From positions 18,274,910-18,338,909 of the forward strand of contig OY992839.1 in the NCBI GenBank assembly GCA_963921425.1: a DNA stretch of 64,000 nucleotides, in the 5' to 3' direction. The notes under the pieces were generated by a model. That model saw only the letters and a list, made by a program, of their open reading frames with translations, did no database searches and had not been told where the DNA came from. The stretch is from Dryas octopetala. Taxonomy: Eukaryota > Streptophyta > Magnoliopsida > Rosales > Rosaceae. Positions 45,558 through 56,426 of this stretch are shown here, piece after piece (the first letter of the stretch is position 1; the number at the start of each line of letters is the position of its first letter). The position numbers were made by a program, and so were the translations under genes.

Positions 45558-46740
45558 TGCATTTATATCTTGGCCACAATCTCGTGCATTTTACACAGGC
45601 AGGCTCGTCCGATCAACACGTGCATTTATACAGCAATTTTAAAATACTCTTTAAATCTCTACTTACTTTTGAGATAAATGAATAACCATTTTCTTTCCCT
45701 CAACGCTCTCTTTAATAATCCAAACCCTAAAGTGTCATTTCTCATATCACGACATCACAATCAACATAAATATTCAAAGGAGACGAATATCCAAGACATA
45801 TGAAATCTTTTCACAAACTAAGTAGAAATTAAAGCATGCCCCTTAAATTAACAATTTCTTCGATAAAAATTTCACATATAAAAACACATTTAAATATTAC
45901 TTGATCGTTTAAAATATGAAATCCAAGGTATGGGCATTCGAACCTACATGAGTGATTAATTATGAAACTTGAAATTTAAAACTCACGATCGACTCCAATT
46001 TAAAACATAGAGATCAAACCACATAGTTAAACATAATTTTATAAAAATCAAAGTTCATTCACAGTAAAAAATCTAGCTTCAATCCTCCGCCAGATTGTCT
46101 CGAGCCTCTATAATGTCGCCTCAGCCAGGGCTCGTCCGGAAGTCGTTTTGGTATTGCAAAGTGACCGGTTACGGTACTATTTGAGATTTTGTCTACTCTG
46201 AGCAACTTCCACCTAGTTTGCCCTGAGAGGTGGCCGGAGTAGCCGAAAATCGACGGAAAACCATTAAGGGGCCGAAAAGTTTCAAGGTTTGATTTGCTTT
46301 GTACAGTCCACTACAGATCGCAATCTATATATCAAATGAAAGAGGACGTCGAGATGAATCCATAGCCACCAAGATTGTATCAATCGGACTTCGGACGACC
46401 AAGATATGGCCAATCAAAGTTTTTGCTGTAACCCACGCCTAGAGAGAGAGAGAGAGAGAGAAAGAGAAGATGCAGATGAGAGAGAGAGAGATTTTCACGG
46501 AGAAGATCAGCTGGGCTGGTTTTTAAAATATATGGCCCATAAATTACCATTTTGCCTTCCAACTTCAATAGCTCATATTTTGTCCCTCGTAACTCTGATT
46601 TGCGATCCGTTTTTGCTTACACACTCATGAGCACGAGCTCTATCCAACCATGTCAAAATTATAATTTGCAAACAAAATTTTCAATTAATCCCTTTTAAAA
46701 AACTCAAACTTTTTCTATTATGAGCATTTGTGTCTAAGTT
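45558..46740. repeat. Fragment of LTR C family, near-identical to 37960-39122
   Basis: From TTGGCCACAATCTCGTGCAT to GAGCATTTGTGTCTAAGTTC it follows LTR C almost base for base, including the GA tract. Differences are scattered single bases and a few short indels. Both ends are abrupt, with no duplication, so it was not placed here by ordinary integration. Confidence 0.85.
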
Positions 46741-47514
46741 CTTTTTCTCTTTATAATATTGGAGAGATTTCAAATTTGAATCTATCTTTATTCAGATTAA
46801 AAAAAAAAAAAAAAAACAGTATTTGTTATGTATCACATTATATATAATTAACTATAATTAACACTTAACATATTTAGTTGTATTAATCGCAAAAACTTAA
46901 CAAGTGTAACAGTGGTGATTACATCTTGATCATTAAAAGTGGTGATCACCAAAACGTAGGTATATATATATATATATTGATCGCCAAAAAATGAAATTAA
47001 ACTAGCAAATTTATTCTCCTTTCGAGCATAGGCATGGTAAAGTTACCAAAACGTATGGATATGTCTTGGTTTTGAGTTGGATAGATATATCCCTAAAATA
47101 ATGCAGTAATAGTCACGCACTACCATTTTATCAGTTATATATCTGAATTAAGTAAATGAAATGAAAACTTTACGGTTAAAAATTCTAATTGGTTACTTAC
47201 TTAGCACTCCTCACTTAATACTACAAATTAATATGCATTTCATTCCTTTAAAACTGAGGTTACATGCAACAAGCAAAGTTCACTCGATCCCTATGCTGCT
47301 ATGCACATGCATCCTGTCACGTTTTCCACCCCCCTCAAAAAACAAAAACAAAACAAAACAAAACAAAACAAAACAAAAGGAAAGAAAAAAAAAAAAAGTG
47401 AAAAATCTAAGAACATAGAGTTATGAGGTGGGTAGGTCTTAAACTCTTAAATCTTAATTAATTTCTCTTAGAGCCCACTAGAGCCAATTAACTTGGTTAA
47501 CCCAAAGGTTTGAA
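46741..47514. repeat. VTL 3'-flank duplicate, copy 2 (5'-truncated)
   Basis: It begins at TTTTTCTCTTTATAATATTG, equivalent to about 43667 in copy 1, and runs to the same AACCCAAAGG junction. The minus strand retains FGLTKLIGSSGL-stop. Its AT microsatellite is shorter than in copy 1. Confidence 0.85.
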
Positions 47515-48052
47515 GATGCTATGAAAGAAAAGATATGGCAGGATGCAATGGACGAAGAAATAAAAGTTATCAAGAAAAATAAGACATGGGAGCTTGTTGA
47601 TCGACCTAAGTGTAAAGACATCATTGGACTTAAGTGGGTATATAAGACAAAGTTTAATGAAGATGGCTCAGTCCAAAAGCATACGGCTCGTTTGGTTGCG
47701 ATAGGTTATTCTCAACAACCTGGTATTGATTTTAATGAGACATTTGCTCCTATAGCTCGCATGGAGACTATAAGAACTGTTTTGGCATTGGCTACTCAAG
47801 TAAAGACATCGGTGTATCAATTAGATGTCAAGTCAACATTTTTAAATGGAGAACTTGAAGAGGAAGTTTATGTTGAACAACCGAAGGGATATGTTGAACA
47901 ACCGAAGGAAGAGAAAGTTTGTCGCCTTCAAAAAGCCTTATATGGCTAAAAGCAAGTGCCAAGAGCCTGGAATAGTAAGATTGATCAATACTTATGTCAA
48001 AGTGGTTTTTTAAGAAGTCCAAATGAGCCATCACTTTATGTCAAGAAAGAAG
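47515..48052 (+). pseudogene. Copia RT 5' part (copy 2), split by CACTA
   Basis: Nearly identical to 44498-45040. An in-frame TAA after ALYG (47947-47949) is absent in copy 1. The coding sequence stops at VKKE and resumes at 53909 after the CACTA element. Confidence 0.85.
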
Positions 48053-48059
48053 CACTACA

Positions 48060-48150
48060 ACAAAAAGTATATATTATAGCACTTTAGTATAGCATTTATT
48101 TCAAACTGCTGTTATAAGTGATAAAATTATAGCACTTTAATTAAAAACGC
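48060..48150. repeat. Left sub-terminal repeats of the CACTA element
   Basis: Short units TTATAGCACTTTA and AAAACGCTGTAAGC, in direct and inverted orientation, within 100 bases of the left end. These are typical transposase-binding sub-terminal repeats of CACTA elements. Confidence 0.65.
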
Positions 48151-48265
48151 TGTAAGCTATTTTAAGGCCCACAATCCTTAGGCGCGCGAAACCCAACATT
48201 TTGTTTATTTCCCTCCCACTTGATTTGGGATAGTTTTAGCCTTCCAAGTCAGAACGTACTAATGC

Positions 48266-48270
<5 letters not shown>

Positions 48271-48313
<43 letters not shown>
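48271..48313 (+). repeat. (CT)n microsatellite in CACTA
   Basis: A CT run of about 43 bases followed by C/T-rich sequence with CTCACTC repeats, resembling a captured plant 5'UTR. Confidence 0.8.
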
Positions 48314-48316
<3 letters not shown>

Positions 48317-48603
48317 TTCCTCTAATCTATCTTCCGATCGAGCACTTGGCTGAGGGACGCTCACTCAGTCCTGCTCACTCTCGCTCGCTCACTCCTGCTC
48401 GCTCTCTCAGTCTCCCTCACCCACTCTCTGTCATGTCCATAGGTAAGTCTCTTCTCATGATTTTCTACAAATTTTGATTTTAGGGTTAGTGGGTTTTGGG
48501 GAAAATTGTGTGGGGAAGAATCAATTTTTCATGTGCTTGAACTATTGACAGCATACAATTTATTCATATGTTTTTTTTTTCTCTAAATTTTCATGTTCCA
48601 TGA

Positions 48604-48676
48604 AGGACGAGAGCGACGAGGACAAGCACAAGGCCGAGCTCTGGTTCGACTCCGCTTTCGCATATGCCCCTTCACG
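48604..48676 (+). pseudogene. Exon-like fragment, unrecognised gene
   Basis: GC-rich coding-like sequence reads KDESDEDKHKAELWFDSAFA and YAPS, then a possible donor. It is preceded by TTCTACAAATTTTG-type intron-like DNA. I do not recognise the family. Composition and codon pattern differ from the surrounding AT-rich DNA, as expected for a captured exon. Confidence 0.35.
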
Positions 48677-49913
48677 TACATTCCCTATCTATCCCTCTTC
48701 TAACTTCTCTGTGTTTTTTATTGTGGTTGAATTTCTTCAATTCATTTGCTTAGTGCTTCTTCTTTGTTAGGGTTTCTCTCAGATATATCTTTCTTGCATT
48801 GCATTTGGTGTCGATTTTAGGGTTCTAGCTTGGCTTTCTTCTTTGAATTCTGTTACCTCTCTTGGAAGTTTAGGGTTTCAATTTTCGTTTTTGCGATGAA
48901 TTTTGTTCCAATTGAAGCGATTGGTGTCTTGATGCTTGCTCTGTTTTATGGTGTTTGATTGCTGAGAAAATTAGTTTGGTTGTCTTTGGATGCTAAGAGT
49001 TTCGGGACTAGAAAAGAAAATTCAGTTTATTTATTTTTTGTTAGTGATTTCGTTTGCACAATTGAAAAACTAAACTCAATTGTGGGGTTCCAAATTCTTG
49101 AAAGCAAGATTTTGTTCTTTACTTCTGTTTTTGGTTAATCTATTTTCAGAAATTAAATAAGAGGTTATGGGTGTTCTTCAATTAAGCCATTGATTTGCCT
49201 GTTTTTATTTGGCTTTCTTTGATTTTCTTTGTAGTTTTCATTAGAGCTTCAATGTCATTTTTTCTACAAAAGAAGCAGAAATTAGAAGCCAAAGCAGGTA
49301 TTGCAGTACAGTTTCTAGGTTGTAGTTATAAAGTATTTTGGCTTTTGATATTTAATGTTTTTGATTTGAACACTATGGGGTGTATTTCATAATTAAATAT
49401 TTTTTTGTGTACTTAGGTGTAGTCCCTTTGACGTTCTATCTATAAATTTCATACTTGTATATGAAAAATTGAGTCTTATAATTACTTGGAACCTAAGACA
49501 ACAAAACTAATTAATTGCCTAAACCATTTTAGTTGAAAGCTTGGTTTGATCATGGATGTAGGATTTAAACAAAGGTATAGAATCATAATTCATGGGATTG
49601 GTTGTTTTTGTATGACACTGTAGATACCCTATTTGTGTTAAGTGTATGTATGTAACTAATCATTTTGATGGGTAATAATTACCAAGGAAAATGAATTGCT
49701 ATCCAAGTTTGGTGAACTTGTAACATAATGATGAGAACTTAAAAAGAAATATGTAACTTAGAACTTGTTTATGTAGATCTTATGTGAATTTAAGATGATA
49801 GATAAAGAATGGGTGCATCTTAACATGTAACAATTACCTTAAAATCTAATTGAACACTTAAAATTAAACAATCTAGCTAGGTAGGTTTTTGAGTGCATTC
49901 ATTTTTTTTTTTT

Positions 49914-49990
49914 TTAAATGAGATTGGAGGGAGCTGAGGTTGATGTCATGACCATGGTTAGTGTTCTTTCCAGTCTCACAGAAGCAGGTA
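49914..49990 (+). pseudogene. Possible captured PPR-protein fragment
   Basis: The reading MRLEGAEVDVMTMVSVLSSL followed by TEAGN resembles a pentatricopeptide repeat (typically 'M...G..PD..T..SVLSAC...G'). Only about 25 residues are present and no further repeats were seen nearby, so the match is tentative. Confidence 0.35.
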
Positions 49991-50169
49991 ATATGAGACC
50001 TAAGAGGTCAATATTCCCTTTTCGTTTTTCTTTTGGCTCTATACTTCTGTGTGATTGTGTTTATTGCTAAATTCTTTTGCTACTGTTATTGCAAGTTATA
50101 TCAAATGTTTGTATTATTGATGGAGATGAGACATTTGTTTTTTTTTTTTTCTTATTGTATATGCCACAG

Positions 50170-50339
50170 ATGATAAGAAGAAAACAGAACACTTACTTGT
50201 ACTAGATGAAGCTAAGGAAAGGCTCCAATTGTTCAAAGTAGATCTACTGGAAGAAGGGTCTTTTGATTCCGTAATTGATGGATGCGAAGATGTTTTTCAT
50301 ACAGCATACCCATTTAATCACTGTGTCAGTGATCCACAG
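50170..50339 (+). pseudogene. Captured cinnamoyl-CoA reductase-like exon
   Basis: Between an acceptor (ATGCCACAG) and a donor (CCACAG|GTAC), the frame reads [40 protein letters not shown] and HTAYPFN...SDPQ. This is the second exon of plant CCR/dihydroflavonol-reductase-like short-chain dehydrogenases (NAD(P)-binding Rossmann fold), including its exon borders. No stop is present in this exon. The family's first exon (nucleotide-binding glycine motif) was not found. Confidence 0.8.
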
Positions 50340-50659
50340 GTACATTCCTTCTTAGTTTTATAGAGTTAATATTTCGATTCAATTGCAATGGTTTTCTGTT
50401 AGACACTTTATAGAGTTAATATTTCGATTCCTTTTTATCTGCAAGATGAACAAAATTATCACCTTTAAAATTCATTTTGTTATGCTCAACAATGTTCACA
50501 TGATGCTTACTAATTTCTTGTTGCTACTTACAAATTTTTTCCAAATAAATCTGCAAGTCGATCTTTGTTTGGTATCACTTTGAGTAAATTTAAAAAGGAG
50601 GTCTTCTAGTAGATACTTTTCTGTAATTAATAATTAAATTATTTGTTTTGTTCCGTCAG

Positions 50660-50800
50660 GCATAATTAATTGACCATGCTTTATAGGGAACACTTAATGT
50701 CCTTAGATTGTGTGCTAAGGTTTCATCTATCAAAAGGGTGATTATAACATTGTCTATGGCAGTAGTTGCATTTACTAGAAAACCTCTTGCTCTGAATGTA
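50660..50800 (+). pseudogene. Captured cinnamoyl-CoA reductase-like exon, next in order
   Basis: After an acceptor CCGTCAG the frame reads GTLNVLRLCAKVSSIKRVII then T-SMAVVAFTRKPLA, the exon that follows in CCR-like genes. Two stops near the start (TAA at about 50663 and TAG at about 50684) show decay. Order, orientation and a 320-base spacer resembling the original intron show that one genomic piece was captured. Confidence 0.78.
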
Positions 50801-51078
50801 CGTAATAATTTTTCAATTTAATATGTCTTGTGTGTTCTCTGTGTAATAGCTCTTGTGAATGCTGATTCATTGAATTTATACTGTCAATGATACCAGAATT
50901 GCTTATGTGTTCTTCAATTTTTATGGTAGTTTTGCTTCTTGCCCTATTATGGTTATTGTTGTTCTTTCTTTGTACCAAACCTATACATGTAGTTGTTGAG
51001 ACTGAATGTCCTTTTAAAAAAAAATTTTGGCAATATATTATTTGGAATCTTATGTTTGATCATTAATTTATTTCATGA

Positions 51079-51194
51079 AGGTTTCTTGTCTACCTGCTTT
51101 TGATAATTTGAGCGAATTGAAGCTGGTTGTTCTTGATTGCTGTTACTGGTGGGTAGAGTTGCTCAAGAGATCACCTAATCTGAAATATTTGCAG
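51079..51194 (+). pseudogene. Captured F-box/LRR (FBD-type) fragment
   Basis: The frame reads VSCLPAFDNLSELKLVVLDC then WVELLKRSPNLKYLQ, ending at a donor CAG|GTAC. 'LP.F.NL..L.L......W..L..LL..SPNLE.L' is a hallmark of plant F-box/FBD/LRR proteins. Only this piece was seen, in the same orientation as the CCR-like exons. Confidence 0.6.
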
Positions 51195-52435
51195 GTACAA
51201 AGTACTTCTCTTTTGTATTTTGGACTTTCAACATTTTCTTTCTTCTATGCAACCGTGTTTATGAAGGATATTCCTTCTTTGTGATTGGGTGAGTTTTGTT
51301 AGCTAGGTAATTAAGTACTTCTTTGGGTAGTTGAATTATGATTGAATAGGTTGTGCTATATCTACTTACTGGTTCTGATTATTTCTCATACATAGGCAAC
51401 GCTGGGCATATTTGGACAACTATCGCAGCGCCTTTAGATGACACATTTGCTTTAGCTTTGGTATTTTCCTTTCCTCATTAATGTGTTAAAATTAATTTTA
51501 ATTATCTCCCTTGCTAGCTCCATGTGTATTTGTGGTTTTTGTAGATCATATTCTATCTAAATTAAAAGTACACAGGACAACATTATTTGTTCTTGATTTC
51601 ATTGACTAGTCACATGGTCATTTGTAATTAAGAGGGGATTATCTGACACAACTCCTTGGTTTGGAGGGCACATTGATTAAATTAAAATATTGGGACAGAA
51701 GAATCCCAATAAATGTGAAATCAAAAGTTTGTTGTACCTATATACTTATTTTTAGCAAATGCATGAATAACAAATAATTTAAAATTTTGCAATTGAGAAA
51801 AGAGAATGGGAATTAAGAGAACATAAAAGGAGAAGGGATACTCGTAGCACAATGCTGTGTTATATTTTGGTATTTGTTAGTCTTAAGTTTTTCTTTATTT
51901 ATACTTATTGGGGCTGAATTGTATTATCTATATTTAGCTTTGTGCTATATATCTAATTTGGGGGAAGGTCAATATTTGTTTTTATGAAAAAAATTGGGGG
52001 GAGGATGACTTCTTTGCAACTTATGCTACTTGAACCATTTAATTGATATTTAAACTCCAACAACCAATCACAAGTTTTCTTGCTTATTGGATGATTTCTT
52101 GCTTATTATTGTTTTTTATTCAATTGATATGCAAGAGAGAGAGGTGTATACTATTTTGTAAGTCTTAGAACATCTTTATCTTTCTCTTTGGCATTGTGGA
52201 CAGAAGCTAGCTAGGATATGGATCTATATCTTTTTCTTTCACTTTCTATTTTTCTCTTTGTCCTAAAAAATGTTGTCTTTCACTCTCTGCACACATCAAC
52301 CATTCCCTTTTCTCTTTCTTTTTATTTATTTTTCATGTCAATGTAGGATTGTTTTATAGTTTATAATGTTATTTATATATAGTTATGAAGTAACAATGTT
52401 ATTTTGTTGTAACAAAAGCAGAGATTCGAGGGTAG

Positions 52436-52500
52436 ATTGGTCTGAAGATCAATTAAACCATTGCATTTACAGACGTTTTGGTGCTGTTGAGTGCAAAGAG
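52436..52500 (+). pseudogene. Exon-like fragment, unrecognised
   Basis: The open stretch RVDWSEDQLNHCIYRRFGAV and ECKE lies between an AG acceptor-like and GT donor-like dinucleotide (AAAGAG|GTATTT). The family is not recognised. It may be another captured exon. Confidence 0.25.
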
Positions 52501-53559
52501 GTATTTTTAAATGCTTAATTTAAATGGAGTCATTACATTAAATGAAATCATTGCATTTGACTATATGTTATTAGACATATAGACAACTCAATTGAGAAAA
52601 TCTCTTGTTTGGTACTAGTCTTTCTTTACTAATTTTCATTTATATATCTATTTTTTGCTCTATCACTTTGAAATGCAGAATTTGTTATTTTAAGTTTTGT
52701 GCAATTGAGTAATTGATATGGGATCGGTTCTCTAAGAGTTTAGGCTACAAACAATGCTGAAGAGTTTTAAAAAAGTACCTTTATGTACAAAGATTTATTC
52801 TGAGTTTGCTGAAATCATCTCATCCTGCAGTACATTTATGTACGATAAGGTTTTTTTATCATTGGGCTAGATTTATCAACTGTAACTTTTATGGCTATAT
52901 AATGTCAATTTCTCCTCCAGAACAAGTTTATGTAAATATTAAATTTTGTTCATCTGTCTAGGTAGATGCTTGCAGGATATTTCTTTTTTTTTTTTTTCCT
53001 TATTGTCTCTAGGTTATAGGCTTATAGTGTTCCAATTATGATTCTGATTGTATTGACAGAAATATGTTGGGTTGTACTTGCTGTGGAGTTGTATCTTGCT
53101 GGTGCTGCAACAAATTCTCAAGATGGGATTACATATCTTTTTGGAAGATGCCCTACATGAGCTCAAGGAGATGGTTGAACAGAATATGCGTTGATTTGTT
53201 AGTATTCTCACTGACCCAAAATGTTGAACTGTTTTCCTCTCTGTCTATAGCTAAGAGGTGTTTTGCAGTTGGGAGACTTGGATATTGTTGGTTTTCTTTT
53301 TTGAAGTTTGGTATTTGTAGCCTTAAGATTAGTATTTAGTATTTTGTAAGGTACTAATTGTGATACTTATGGAGCCTTAAGGTGTTTAATTGGAGTAACT
53401 TCTATTTTGAAACTACTATACTTTTTTTTATCAATTGAAACTATTGTACTTTAGGACCAATTTCCATTTTAAATGCTGTATAGAAAAATTTCTCAGTGGC
53501 AATTTAAAAATGCAAAGAAATAATTTGGGAGCAGGCACCAAAAAATGTCAACAATAAAT

Positions 53560-53895
53560 ACTATAGCGTTCATTAAATGCTGGGAAAAAAGAACAATAGC
53601 GTTTTAAAATGCTATAGTAAGGGCATTAAACGCTATTATACACAATATTATAAGAACCAAAAAACACCATTATAGAGTCCCAATAATAGTGTTTCTAGTA
53701 TGTTATAGCATTTTAGAAACGCTATTATAGTATATTTCTATAGCGTTTGGAAATGCTATAATAGATGTGCTCTTTTATAGCATTCTAAAAACGCTATCAA
53801 AAAGTTCGACCTATTATAACGTCGGCTGTCATAGCGTTTTGGATAATGCTATTATAAGGGTTTTATAGCGTTTTTTGAGTGCTATAAATGACCAT
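53560..53895. repeat. Right sub-terminal repeats of the CACTA element
   Basis: At least eight ATAGCGTTT or AAACGCTAT units, often as inverted pairs around a few bases (ATAGCGTTTTAAAATGCTAT), fill the last 350 bases. The array is longer than at the left end. Confidence 0.8.
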
Positions 53896-53908
53896 TTTTG
53901 TTGTAGTG

Positions 53909-54860
53909 AAGGTACACATGATTTTCTGTTTGTATGTCTCTATGTTGATGATTTAATTTATACGAGTACTAAACTGAAGATGGCAGAAGTTTTTAAGAAG
54001 GATATGATGAAGGAATATGAGATGACAGATTTGGGCACTATGAGATATTTTTTAGGAATTCAATTTCAACAATCAGATGAAGGAATTTTTATTTGTCAAG
54101 AAAAGTATGCAGAAAATCTCTTGAAACGTTTCAATATGTTGAATTGCAAACCAATGGGTACTCCAATGGCAATTAATTTGAAACTTTCAAGTAATGATGG
54201 AGCACCTAAAGCTGATGCATCTATGTATAGTGTTGTTGGATCACTAATTTATTTAACAAACACAAGGCTAGACATTGTTCATGCAGTAAGTGTGGTATCT
54301 CGATTCATGAGTGATCCAAGTAATAATCATTTTGCTGCTGTGAAAAGAATATTAATGTATTGCAAGGACCAAAGGATATGACATCAGATATACTCAAGAG
54401 AAAGAAAGTGTTTTAGTTGGGTTCAAGGACAGTGATTGGGCTGGTTCGATTGATGATAGAAAAAGCACATTCGGCCATGTATTTTTCTTGGGAAGCAAAA
54501 TTATATCATGGTCATCCAAGAAGCAGATGACAATGGCATTATCTACAGCAGAGGCTGAAAATATTTCAGCCACAAGTGCAGCATGTGAAGCCATTTGGTT
54601 AGCGTAGAATTTTGTCAGATCTTCATCAAGAACAAAACTCTCCAACTGATATATATTGTGATAACATGTCCACAATTGCAATGACAAGAAACCATGTTTA
54701 TCATAGCAGGTCAAAACACATCGAGCTCCGCCATCATTTTATCAGAAAGTTAGTTGAGGATAAAGAAATCGAAATGAAGTTTTGTAGCAGTGGCGAGCAG
54801 ATAGCAGATGTATTCACCAAAGCACTTCCAAGAGAGAAATTCTATTTTTTTCCGCAATAA
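53909..54860 (+). pseudogene. Copia RT-RNase H 3' part (copy 2)
   Basis: It continues the RT after the CACTA element: LYVDDLIYTSTKLK, MTDLGTMRYFLGIQ and VKRILMY, with a frameshift near 54360. RNase H follows: FKDSDWAGSIDDRKST, ISWSSKKQMTMALSTAEAE, a stop and shift near 54605, IYCDNMSTIAMTRN, HSRSKHIELRHHFI, and IADVFTKALPREKF ending at 54858-54860. This part retains the C-terminus missing from copy 1. Confidence 0.87.
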
Positions 54861-54886
54861 GTTAAGCGTGCAAGAGAAAATGCATT

Positions 54887-55090
54887 AAGGGGGAGTGTTA
54901 AAATTAATAATGTATTTTCTGTAGTTTAGTTTTTCTACAGGTAGTCTTGACTTTTCCTAAAGGGTATTAGTTGTGTCCTCTCATGAAGATGTGTATTTGT
55001 AACTATAAATAAGCCAACAATATGACATATTCGATATATGAAATTTATCAATTAACTATATATTCTCTCTGCCTTTCATAACTTCCTACA
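54887..55090 (+). repeat. Polypurine tract and 3' LTR of copia copy 2
   Basis: AAGGGGGAG (54887-54895) is followed by TGTTAAAATTAATAATG, the usual start of a copia 3' LTR. A TATAAATAAG box is at about 55003. The end is taken as CTTCCTACA (55090); a later end at about 55122 (CCCAACA) is possible. No matching 5' LTR is in the window. Confidence 0.7.
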
Positions 55091-55122
55091 ATATATTATA
55101 GTTATGTGATCTTTCCCCCAAC

Positions 55123-55286
55123 AAATCTTTCATGGGGCATGTTGAGATATCCTCTCACGATGAGGTGGGCTATACCCATAAACAAGTCTTACATGAGGCA
55201 CACCTCATTGTAATAATTGATCAATATAAAAAATGGAAGCTCCTTCTTATCCGAAAAAAACCCAAAAGAAACGAAAGGTAATTATA

Positions 55287-55323
<37 letters not shown>

Positions 55324-55875
55324 GCCGTACTTATTAACAAACTCTCATGTAATAACTTTACGCAACCCTAAAGTTAAAGGCACAATTTATTGAGCATAAT
55401 ATTTGCAAGTTGATCATAGCTAGAGAGAATTCATATATGCGACCCTACTAACTAACTCCAAAGTAGTTACGTACTTTATGCAGCCAATAAAGTTAAGGGC
55501 AGTTGATTTTATATAGCCAGTTGATCATATAGATAAGAAAATAAGTAAACTAATTAAGCATATATATTTTCACTCCTATTTCGACATATAATGGATAATT
55601 GATCCTATTATCTATACTATCTCTATAGTACTAGTCTTTAAAGTAGAAATTATTTTAAGCTGTGTAACTTTTATGGATCCTAAAATGCGTTACTACAATA
55701 GTCATGGCTTGTGTCGAGTGGGTGCAGTTTTTAGAAACCAGGTTGGTGAGGTGATGGGTGTTGTTGCATTGCAAGACACGCAACTATATATGCAAGGGCC
55801 TAGTGGTGTTTTTGATATATGCAAACATTCATTTCCGCATCTTCCATGATAAATATACTTAATATATTTTATAAG
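55123..55875. other. Intergenic DNA with AT microsatellite
   Basis: Contains an (AT)n run at about 55290-55320 and a short stretch ending CTTATCCGAAAAAAA (about 55255) that could be the 3' tail of a small retroposon. No gene was recognised. Confidence 0.4.
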
Positions 55876-56275
55876 AGGAATGCTATTCATGACTCTCTCC
55901 AATCTACATTTTCTTTTATTATTCTCATTTTGCAGTGTAAATTTATGATCAGAATCGTTTATTTTTTAGATCATTCTATAAAGATCATCTCTACAAAAAA
56001 TCAATCAAATCGGAAATCATTTGGTTATGTACTTGTGATCAAATAAGCAGACGATAAATTGATATAAATTTGATTCACCGTTTATTTATTTGATAACAAT
56101 TACATGACCAAACGATTTTCAATTTAGTTCATTTTTTGCAGATACGATCTTCAAAGAATTACTCAAAAAATGAACAGTTTCGATCATAATTAAAAATATA
56201 TTCTGAAATTAGAATAATAAAAGAGAAGATCGGTGGAGAAGGTAGATTGGAGAAATTAAGTGGATAACATAATAT
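55876..56275. mobile_element. Palindromic MITE, family P (copy P3)
   Basis: The left arm (CTCTCTCCAATCTACATTTT, TTTTATTATTCT) and the reverse complement of the right arm (TTTCTCCAATCTACCTTCTC, TTTTATTATTCT) are inverted copies. The inner core TTTTTTAGATCATTC ... CAAAAAATCAATCAAATCGG is mirrored by CAATTTAGTTCATTTTTTGC ... GATCTTCAAAG. This is the most complete copy of the family in the window. Edges are approximate. Confidence 0.6.
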
Positions 56276-56426
56276 ATATGTTCAACTCGATTTATGATAT
56301 AGATGAGCGTCAGAACGCTTCTTTATTAGTTTTAAAAAACTCTTTGTTAGTGTCAGTCATTAATTAGCATGTAAAAATTGTATCTAACCAACAATAATAA
56401 GTGTCTTTTTTTTTTTTTTTTTTTCT

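Larger units (their letters stand above)
48053..53908. mobile_element. Non-autonomous CACTA element with captured gene fragments
   Basis: The 5856-base element begins CACTACAACAAAAAG and ends CTTTTTGTTGTAGTG-like (TTTTTGTTGTAGTG), perfect CACTA-type terminal repeats for about 14 bases. A 3-bp duplication AAG flanks it (48050-48052 and 53909-53911), and copy 1 of the copia preserves the empty site (GAAAGAAGGTACAC, about 45024-45038). Sub-terminal regions carry many TATAGCGTTT / AAACGCTATA units. No TNP1/TNP2 transposase frame was seen. The interior holds exon-like pieces of at least two or three unrelated host genes with intact splice-site contexts. Confidence 0.92.
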
